From: Paracoccaceae bacterium | GTDB taxonomy: Bacteria; Pseudomonadota; Alphaproteobacteria; Rhodobacterales; Rhodobacteraceae | Length of the DNA stretch: 62,670 bases | Direction of reading: 5' to 3' | Assembly: GCA_007116575.1 (NCBI GenBank) | Contig: SKIF01000005.1 | Span: 1 to 62,670 of the forward strand | In this document: positions 17,596 through 23,561 of the stretch, piece by piece | Layout of the letters: each line of letters opens with the position of its first letter | How positions within the stretch are numbered: position 1 is the first letter of the stretch | The notes under the pieces: model-generated | What the model was told of the DNA's origin: nothing | The model's input: only the letters and a program-made list of their open reading frames with translations | The model's database searches: none | Translations under genes and position numbers: made by a program

Positions 17596-19088
17596 CTGCA
17601 ATGGCGATTGGCCTGTGGTCCTTCCCGGCCCTGCTGACACTGATCTTTCTGCGCGTGCCAATCGGTCTGGCCATGTTCATTACCGGACTGGTCGGGCTGG
17701 TACTGGTGACGGGCACCACCAACACGCCGCTGTCGCGCCTGCAGACCGAGACCTTTACCACCTTTGCCAGCTACTCGCTGTCAATCATCCCCATGTTCCT
17801 GCTGATGGGCCATTTCGCCACTCTGGGCGGTATGTCGCAGGCGCTGTTCAAGGCCGCCGAGGGCTGGCTGGGCCACCGCAAGGGCGGAGTCGCGATGGCG
17901 GCCATTGGCTCAAGCGCGGGCTTTGGCGCGATCTGCGGCTCGTCTCTGGCGACCGCCGCCACGATGAGCCGTGTCGCGCTGCCGGAATTAAAACGCTATG
18001 GCTATGCGGGTGGGTTCTCGACCGCGACACTCGCAGCCGGGGGCACGCTGGGCATCCTGATTCCGCCCTCGGTCGTGCTGGTAATCTATGCCATCCTGAC
18101 CGAACAGAACATCGCCAAGCTGTTCCTCGCGGCCTTCATCCCCGGCATCATGGCCGCGCTGGGCTACATGATCGTGATCGCGATCTATGTGCGGCTCAAT
18201 CCCGATTCTGCAGGCATACGCCCACGCATCGCCTATCGCGAGCGATTTAAGGCACTGGCCAAGATCTGGCCGGTCATGGTGGTGTTCGGGCTCGTCGTCG
18301 GCGGGATCTATGCGGGCTGGTTCACGCCAACCGAAGGCGCGGCTGTGGGCGCGTTCGGCACTGGATTGATTGCTTGGGTCAATGGTGGGCTGACCCGCAA
18401 GACGCTGGCCGAGAGCTTCTATGTCACGGCCCGATCCAGCGCGATGATCTTCTTCATCATCTTCGGCGCGGCCTTCTATAATGGCTTTCTGGCGCTGACG
18501 CAGGTGCCGCAAAGCATCGCCGCATGGGTCGGCGGTTCAGGCTTCAGCCCGCTGATGGTGCTGCTGCTGATCCTGTGTTTTTATCTAATCCTCGGCTGCG
18601 TGATGGACAGCCTGTCGATGATCCTGCTGACGATCCCGATCTTCTGGCCGATCATGATGGAGCTGGATTTCAACTTCGTCTCGATGGCCGACCTGCACGC
18701 CGCACGCGCGCGCGAGGCGATCCGCACGGGCGTCGAGGTCGCGCCCGAGATGCTGCGGTCTGTCGAGGCCGCAATCGCCGCCGGTGCGGAACTGACCCGC
18801 GAACAAATCCAGGCGCTGGGGTTGCGCCGCGTAAACCAACTGGCGCTCGAGCGCGCGAATATCGAGATGACCGCGATCTGGTTCGGCATTCTGGTGCTGA
18901 TCGTGGTCGAGGTCGGGCTGATCACGCCGCCCGTGGGGATGAACCTCTTCGTCATCAACGCGATGGACCCAAAGACCCGGATCACTGATACTTACCGGGC
19001 CGTTCTGCCCTTTGTGGCGTCGGATCTCATCCGCGTCGTGATTCTGGTTGCGTTCCCCGTCATCACGCTGTTCCTGATCTCGCCCTGA
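17592..19088 (+). CDS. TRAP transporter large permease (DctM type)
   Basis: DctM is the sodium-dependent translocating subunit. The protein is about 498 residues with many membrane segments and the DctM signatures GSSAGFGAICGSSLATAATM, AGGTLGILIPPSVVLVIYA and EVGLITPPVGMNLFVI. I use a TTG start at 17592 because GGAGGG is 6 bases upstream and the codon overlaps the dctQ stop. An ATG three codons later (17601) is possible but poorly spaced. An unusual soluble insert of about 70 residues (DLHAARAREAIRTGVEVAPE onward) interrupts the last third, between two helices. Confidence 0.93.
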   Translation: MTAMAIGLWSFPALLTLIFLRVPIGLAMFITGLVGLVLVTGTTNTPLSRLQTETFTTFASYSLSIIPMFLLMGHFATLGGMSQALFKAAEGWLGHRKGGVAMAAIGSSAGFGAICGSSLATAATMSRVALPELKRYGYAGGFSTATLAAGGTLGILIPPSVVLVIYAILTEQNIAKLFLAAFIPGIMAALGYMIVIAIYVRLNPDSAGIRPRIAYRERFKALAKIWPVMVVFGLVVGGIYAGWFTPTEGAAVGAFGTGLIAWVNGGLTRKTLAESFYVTARSSAMIFFIIFGAAFYNGFLALTQVPQSIAAWVGGSGFSPLMVLLLILCFYLILGCVMDSLSMILLTIPIFWPIMMELDFNFVSMADLHAARAREAIRTGVEVAPEMLRSVEAAIAAGAELTREQIQALGLRRVNQLALERANIEMTAIWFGILVLIVVEVGLITPPVGMNLFVINAMDPKTRITDTYRAVLPFVASDLIRVVILVAFPVITLFLISP

Positions 19089-19162
19089 GCGGGCACGCAT
19101 AGGGGTCTGGCCACCCCGCCGAAGCCTTGCCACCCTTGCGCCATATTCCTGCCCGGAACCGG

Positions 19163-19180
19163 TGTTAACAAAGGTTAACA
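19163..19180. promoter_or_regulatory. TGTTAAC/GTTAACA inverted repeat upstream of a small ORF
   Basis: TGTTAAC and GTTAACA flank AAAG, a perfect 7-bp inverted repeat 22 bases before the small ORF. It resembles a CtrA-like site, but the two TTAA halves are 6 rather than 7 bases apart. Function unproven. Confidence 0.35.
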
Positions 19181-19201
19181 GGCAAGACAGGGGAAGACGC
19201 G

Positions 19202-19381
19202 ATGTCCCACACAGACACAGGCGGCAGCACACCCGACCTTATCAAATCCGGCTTCAGTCTTGGCAGTCTGCTGAGTCGCAACCGCAGCGAAGCACGCGAC
19301 CCGATCATTGATGCCCGGATCGAGGGTCTGGCCACCAATCTTGAAGCAAAGCTTCCGAAGCAAAGCTGTTTCAGGCACTGA
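19202..19381 (+). CDS. Small hypothetical protein, 59 residues
   Basis: An ATG at 19202 with AGGGGAAG 5 bases upstream opens a 59-codon frame ending at TGA 19379-19381. The product (start MSHTDTGGSTPDLIKSGFSL) is polar with no membrane segment or motif I recognise. It converges on mipZ, and the two coding ends overlap by 11 bases. The good ribosome-binding site and an upstream inverted repeat argue that it is expressed; the short length and unusual C-terminus (QSCFRH) keep confidence modest. Confidence 0.5.
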   Translation: MSHTDTGGSTPDLIKSGFSLGSLLSRNRSEARDPIIDARIEGLATNLEAKLPKQSCFRH

Positions 19382-20180
19382 GTCGACGCAGCGGCAGCCG
19401 CAACGTCTGCACCAGTTCACGCAATTCCTGACGTGCGGCAACATGCGAAAGAGCCATGCTGTCGCTTCCCAGATCAGGCAGATCCAACAGGGTCAGTCCC
19501 TTGGGGAACAATTCACGAAAGATCACTCGCTCGCTGAAACCAGGGGCGATCCGAAAACCGATGCGCTGCGACAAGGATGCAAGTGCATCACCCACCTTGC
19601 GCTTGTTATGCATGGCGGTTGTGCCCAACCGGTTGCGCAGCACGATCCAGTCCAGCGGCTGCAATCCTGCCTGGGCACGGTTCTGACGTGCTTTCCAGAC
19701 CATCTCGGAATAGATCGACGGCGCGAGCACGGCCCCTGTCTCGGGGTCGGTGCGGGCCAGCAGATCGAAGTCGATGAAACTGTCATTGATCGGGGTGATC
19801 AATGTGTCCGCTACGGAATGCGCGAACTGGCTGAGCCTTGTATGAGAGCCGGGGCAATCAATCACGATGATGTCGGAATGCGGCTGCAGCACCTCCAGCG
19901 CAGCCCCCATGCGCGCATCCTGCAGCGCCGCGCCCTCGGGCAGATCGAATTGAGATGGCTCCGGCAGCGGCTCAAAATGTGGCATAGGCAGATCAACGCC
20001 CTTGCGGGCCATCCAGTTGCGCCGATTCTCGATATAGCGTCCGAAACTGAGTTGCCGCAGGTCGAGATCCATCGCCCCCACGCGCATCCCGGCCCGCGCA
20101 AGCGCGACCGTGACATGCATCGAGACAGTTGATTTTCCCGAGCCGCCCTTTTCATTGCCCACGACGATGATATGCGCCAT
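19371..20180 (-). CDS. mipZ: MipZ-type ParA ATPase, division-plane positioning
   Basis: MipZ forms polar gradients that inhibit FtsZ away from midcell in alphaproteobacteria lacking Min. The 269-residue protein starts with a deviant Walker A motif (VVGNEKGGSGKSTVSMHV), then MDLDLRQLSFGRYIENRRNW, which is diagnostic for MipZ rather than plasmid ParA. IIVIDCPGSHTRLSQFAHSV is the Walker B region, and VLRNRLGTTAMHNKRKV follows. It stands alone on the minus strand, downstream of rpmE and rplS, not beside a parB. Confidence 0.93.
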   Translation of the reverse strand: MAHIIVVGNEKGGSGKSTVSMHVTVALARAGMRVGAMDLDLRQLSFGRYIENRRNWMARKGVDLPMPHFEPLPEPSQFDLPEGAALQDARMGAALEVLQPHSDIIVIDCPGSHTRLSQFAHSVADTLITPINDSFIDFDLLARTDPETGAVLAPSIYSEMVWKARQNRAQAGLQPLDWIVLRNRLGTTAMHNKRKVGDALASLSQRIGFRIAPGFSERVIFRELFPKGLTLLDLPDLGSDSMALSHVAARQELRELVQTLRLPLRRLSA

Positions 20181-20270
20181 CTGTCAGCCCTGCCCATTTG
20201 CCTTTTGGTCGGTCTAGGCTGCTCTCGCGGCAGTTACAAGGGCGAGAATTCCGCTCTTAAATCCTTGTTT

Positions 20271-20303
20271 CCAAAAGAGAAGGGCGCGGAAACCCGCGCC
20301 CTT
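20271..20303 (-). terminator. Hairpin downstream of rpmE
   Basis: On the minus strand, AAGGGCGCGG and CCGCGCCCTT form a 10-bp stem with a 4-base loop, followed by CTCTTTTGG. The T-run is short. It lies 21 bases after the rpmE stop and probably ends the rplS-rpmE transcript. Confidence 0.7.
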
Positions 20304-20324
20304 CCAAACCCATATACGGCAGGC

Positions 20325-20546
20325 TCAGAAGCCAAGCCCGGCATATTTGTTCTTGAATTTCGAGACCCGGCCGCCGGTGTCCATCAGGCGCGTGCCGCCG
20401 CCTGTCCAGGCAGGGTGAACCGACGGGTCGATGTCAAGCGAGAGGGTCTCGCCTTCCTTGCCCCAGGTCGATTTCATCTGGACGATGGTGCCATCGGTCA
20501 GCTTGACATTGATCAGGTGATACTCGGGATGCGTGTCGGCTTTCAT
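20325..20546 (-). CDS. rpmE: 50S ribosomal protein L31
   Basis: The 73-residue protein starts [20 protein letters not shown] and includes the [14 protein letters not shown] motif, as in alphaproteobacterial L31. It lacks the CxxC zinc motif of the C+ form, so it should be zinc-independent. It follows rplS by 11 bases, the standard alphaproteobacterial pair. Confidence 0.96.
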   Translation of the reverse strand: MKADTHPEYHLINVKLTDGTIVQMKSTWGKEGETLSLDIDPSVHPAWTGGGTRLMDTGGRVSKFKNKYAGLGF

Positions 20547-20557
20547 CGCGCCACTCC

Positions 20558-20938
20558 TCAGGCTTTGCTGTCCAGCGGACGGTAGTTGGTTTTCTCGGCG
20601 ATACGGGCCGATTTGCCGCGACGGTCGCGCAGGTAGTAGAGTTTGGCGCGACGCACTCGGCCACGACGGACCACGGTGATGCTGTCGATATTGGTCGAAT
20701 AGAGGGGGAACACACGCTCCACACCCTCGCCGAAGGAAATCTTGCGCACGGTGAAGGAGGCGCCGATCCCGTTGCCACCCTTGCGCCCGATGCAGACGCC
20801 TTCGAAGTTCTGGACACGAGAGCGCGTGCCCTCGGTCACCTTGTATCCCACGCGGATGGTGTCACCGGCCTTGAAATCCGGGATATCCTTGCCAAGCTCC
20901 GCGATCTGCTCGGCTTCAATCTTAGCGATCAGGTTCAT
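20558..20938 (-). CDS. rplS: 50S ribosomal protein L19
   Basis: L19 sits at the 30S/50S interface. The 126-residue product starts [20 protein letters not shown] and contains [40 protein letters not shown] and [20 protein letters not shown], all typical. The ATG at 20938 has GAGAGGA about 6 bases upstream; an upstream in-frame extension of 68 codons is not part of the family. The stretch 20939-21191 upstream shows no supported gene and should hold its promoter. Confidence 0.97.
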   Translation of the reverse strand: MNLIAKIEAEQIAELGKDIPDFKAGDTIRVGYKVTEGTRSRVQNFEGVCIGRKGGNGIGASFTVRKISFGEGVERVFPLYSTNIDSITVVRRGRVRRAKLYYLRDRRGKSARIAEKTNYRPLDSKA

Positions 20939-21191
20939 CGCTGGTCCTCTCTCATGCGCACAGTTGCCCTGTGCAGGTGTGGCGGGCCAAGAGCTCTGGT
21001 CTTCGTCCGGGTCCACCGCAGTGCCCGCCAGAGATAGGTCTCGCTTGTCATCGCGACCATTCGCTTGCGGCGCATTTCCTGTCGAAGTGTTCAGGCCAGC
21101 CAAGGCAAATGGGTCCGCAACCGATTCCCGGCGGCAGACCACGCTGCTTTACGGTCACTTGGCGCGCGCGTCAAGCATAACTGATCGGGCT

Positions 21192-21341
21192 TCACTGGTC
21201 GGGAATGTCGAAATCCGGCGGGGCGAGGTCGAACCCTTCGAAGCGAAAACCTGGCGAGACAGTGCAACCCACAAGCGTCCATTCGCCAAGGCTGCGCGCT
21301 GCCTGCCAGTGATGCGCGGGCACGATCCCCTGCGGGCGCTG
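21192..21341 (-). pseudogene. C-terminal remnant of a cupin_5 (DUF985) gene
   Basis: The minus-strand frame from 21341 to TGA at 21192-21194 encodes 49 residues with the DUF985 C-terminal signature: [20 protein letters not shown], then [19 protein letters not shown]. There is no start codon of its own. It is joined, out of frame, directly to the lysR fragment at 21343. The matching N-terminal part lies 1.6 kb away at 22951-23031 on the same strand. About 60 residues of the usual middle are missing from both pieces, so the gene is broken. Confidence 0.85.
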
Positions 21342-21342
21342 C

Positions 21343-21540
21343 CCAGTCCAGCACCCGCGCCCCTTCGGCCGTCAGCCCTTCGAAGCGCGAACCGCGCCAG
21401 ACAAGCTGCACGCCCAATTCGCCCTCCAACTGCTTGATTGCCGCTGCAAGCGAGGGCTGCGTCACCCCGCGCTTTTCGGCCGCGCGGCCGAAATGGCGCA
21501 CGCTCGCCAATGCGATGAACATTTCCTGCCGCTCCAGCAT
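21343..21540 (-). pseudogene. 5' fragment of a LysR-family regulator gene
   Basis: From the ATG at 21540, 66 codons encode the LysR DNA-binding domain: [40 protein letters not shown], then [12 protein letters not shown]. The similarity stops abruptly at 21343, where the sequence changes into the cupin_5 remnant in another frame. The effector domain (about 220 residues) is absent. A short chimeric frame continues to 21091 but matches nothing in that frame. It is probably non-functional, although a DNA-binding stub could still be made. Confidence 0.85.
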
Positions 21541-21655
21541 GATGCCCCTTTCCCCTGACTGCTTTCCGGAATGTGCCGTAGCTTGGCGCATAAACACAAC
21601 AGTTTCCGGCATGGGGGTGACCTGCCGGACAGACCGGACGCGGCCAGAGGGAAAG

Positions 21656-21700
21656 CCACGACGCCGCCCCGGCCAAAGGCCGGAACGCGCGGCGTCGTGG
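21656..21700 (-). terminator. Long hairpin after the Lys/Ala/Tyr-repeat gene
   Basis: CCACGACGCCGC (21656-21667) and GCGGCGTCGTGG (21689-21700) are perfect 12-bp arms, with an inner CCGGCC-AAA-GGCCGG stem. On the minus strand it is followed by CTTTCCCT. It starts 17 bases after the stop at 21717 and could terminate that gene. Confidence 0.65.
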
Positions 21701-21716
21701 TCATTTCCCGCAGCGA

Positions 21717-22643
21717 TCAGGGGCTGAGGTAGCTTTCGTCTTCCTCTTCTTCCTCTTCATCGAGGAAGGGGCAGTCTTCATGAGTGTAATTGCCGTCAAC
21801 AAACAGCCAATAGTCGAAATCGTCGAAGGTCTGACCAAGTTCGAGCAGATCGAAATCGGCATCATTGCCGTCGGTATCGGCGTCATCCAGCGGCAAGCCG
21901 CCAATGCCCTTGACCATTTCCGTCTCGGGGCCGACCAGCTTGATCCCGATCGGCATGGCATCTTCCAGTTCAAGTTCTTCCTTGGTCTTGAGATAGGCAG
22001 TCAGATCGCGCAGGCAGCATTCGAAATGGATATCATCCAGCCCCGACAGGTCGTCCGAATGGCTGAACCCCTTGCCGGTCTCGCCGGCCTCGACCTTGAC
22101 GCTAAACAGGTCACCATCGGGTTTTTCGAAATAGACCAGCATGAAATCGACCGGTTCATCCCCGGTCAGGGCATTCCAGTCCGAGATGACATCCGGGCAG
22201 GCGAAGGCGTCATCATCATCGCCGTTATCGCCATCGTCATCCCGCTCGCAGTGTTTCTCCAGATATTTGTTGCCCTTGGCTGTGTATTTCTCGAAGACCT
22301 TGGCGGCTTTGCCCTCGTATTTCTCTGCCTTGGCCTCGTATTTCGCGGCCTTCTTGGAACTGGAAGCGTCTTCGGCCTTTTGCAGGTATTTTTCGGCCTT
22401 GGCTTCGTATTTCTGGGCCTTGGCTTCGGCCTTGGCCTCGTATTTCGCGGCCTTCTGTTCGGCCTTGTCGCATTTGCTGGCTGACTTGCACGAAGACTTA
22501 TCGTCTTATTTCTCTGCCTTGGCCTCGTATTTCTCTGCCTTGGCCTCGTATTTCGCGGCCTTTTTCGGGCTGGACGCGCTTGCGGCCTTTTCCAAATACT
22601 TCGCGGCCTTGTCGTCATATTTTGCGGCTTTGGATGAACTCAT
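21717..22643 (-). pseudogene. Lys/Ala/Tyr heptad-repeat protein with acidic C-terminal domain, interrupted by an in-frame TAA
   Basis: An ATG at 22643 with AAGGAGAG upstream opens a frame for KAAKY/KYEAKAE repeats. It meets TAA at 22506-22508 after 45 codons (..KYEAKAEK*), then stays open in the same frame to 21717. The part after the stop continues with the same repeats (EQKAAKYEAKAEAKAQKYEA), several Cys, an Asp-rich linker and an acidic 140-residue domain (VYFEKPDGDLFSVKVEAGET onward, ending [13 protein letters not shown]). The stop stands where the repeat predicts Tyr (TAC to TAA). Total span is 308 sense codons plus stops. The repeat half is likely helical, basic and nucleic-acid or coiled-coil-like. 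I do not recognise the family. A nonsense mutation, stop readthrough, or a shorter product from the ATG at 22142 (no good ribosome site) are the options. Confidence 0.7.
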
Positions 22644-22890
22644 CACCTCTCTCCTTGATACAACCACAACACAACGCGCAAGGAAACGCACCACAGAATG
22701 GCCGCGCGAAGCGTCAACGAATGAATTGGGATCACGACAAAACGGTCTCGTAACCGGTTTATGTTATGGAAAAATTATCCAACCGTCACACAAAAACAGG
22801 CGCTTATTATCCATGAAGGGGAAACACAGCGTTTTCCCACATCACCAGGTCTGACCCGCGCCCGCGCGCGGTGCCTAGGCGGGCGGGCGC

Positions 22891-23031
22891 TCAGCGGACC
22901 TTGGCGGGCGAAAGGGTAAAGACCGGCTCCATCCGCGCCAGAATACTCTCGGCCACCCAGGTCTGCCGATACCAGCCGCCCTCGGGGTGCGGCGAAAGGT
23001 CAAAATGCGCGATGATCTCATCCGCCGTCAT
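22891..23031 (-). pseudogene. Chimeric 46-codon frame: cupin_5 N-terminus joined to an ABC-ATPase tail
   Basis: The ATG at 23031 overlaps the soxG stop (ATGA). The first 27 residues (MTADEIIAHFDLSPHPEGGW, then YRQTWVA) are the N-terminus of a cupin_5/DUF985 protein. The remaining 19 residues contain ILARMEPVFTLS, identical to the C-terminal tail of the ABC ATPase at 28005-30098, and the DNA is likewise very similar. The frame then stops at TGA 22891. This is a recombination joint, not a normal gene. The other half of the cupin gene lies at 21192-21341. Confidence 0.8.
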
Positions 23032-23561
23032 GCCAGCGCACGTCTGGCGGCGACCATGCGCATGGCGCGGTCAAGCTCATGCGACAGACTGCCTGCCATG
23101 GAGCGATAGGTCCACAGATCGAAAGCGGTTTCACTCTGCTTCACCAGCAGGAGCGGCAGATGCCCCAGCAGCGTGCGCACCGAGGAAGGCACCGCCAGCG
23201 CGCGCAGATCCATCGCGACCAGCCGCGCCAGCACGGCCTGCGCATCCGCGCCCTCCAGTTGCGCACCGGCCCAGCCGTCGGACTGATCGCTCAGCGCGGC
23301 ATGGCGTTCCAGCCCCTCGGGCAGGCCTTCACCAAAGGCAAAGGCCTGCCCGCGCCCGACCCAGACCAGACGCAGTGTCGTGTCCAGCACTTCACCCGGC
23401 GCCGGAAAGCCGCCAAGCGCGCTTGCCAGCGCCTCGGTCTGGCCGGGCAAGGGGGCAATCGCCGTGATGCGCACAGGCGGCACCGAGTCCAGCCGTGCGG
23501 CACCATGGACCAACGGCAGGTGCAGCCCGGCGAAAGGGTCACTTGCAGACAGCTCAATCAC
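23028..23561 (-). CDS. soxG: Sarcosine oxidase gamma subunit
   Basis: SoxG is the smaller structural subunit of heterotetrameric sarcosine oxidase. The 177-residue product starts at a GTG (23561; MIELSASDPFAGLHLPLVHG) with GGAGGG about 8 bases upstream. It overlaps the soxA stop by 8 bases. Segments VRITAIAPLPGQ, LRLVWVGRGQAF, AVLARLVAMDLRALAVPSSV and ETAFDLWTYRSMAGSLSHEL fit the family. A longer upstream frame would run deep into soxA and is rejected. Last functional gene of the sox run. Confidence 0.92.
   Translation of the reverse strand: MIELSASDPFAGLHLPLVHGAARLDSVPPVRITAIAPLPGQTEALASALGGFPAPGEVLDTTLRLVWVGRGQAFAFGEGLPEGLERHAALSDQSDGWAGAQLEGADAQAVLARLVAMDLRALAVPSSVRTLLGHLPLLLVKQSETAFDLWTYRSMAGSLSHELDRAMRMVAARRALA

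Noticed and set aside
19163-19180. CtrA-binding site
   Set aside because: The two TTAA halves are spaced by 6 bases rather than 7 and the downstream consensus is incomplete, so it is kept only as an unnamed inverted repeat.
20939-21190. A gene in the interval upstream of rplS
   Set aside because: The frame there is only an in-frame extension of rplS without family similarity; a promoter region is more likely.
21091-21342. Continuation of the lysR frame as a 172-codon gene
   Set aside because: Past 21342 the frame is out of phase with the cupin_5 remnant and encodes an Arg/Pro-rich nonsense tail.
22270-22640. Short tandem repeats that could suggest a CRISPR array
   Set aside because: The repeats are about 21-30 bases, in frame, and encode KYEAKAE heptads. 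There are no unique spacers and no cas genes.
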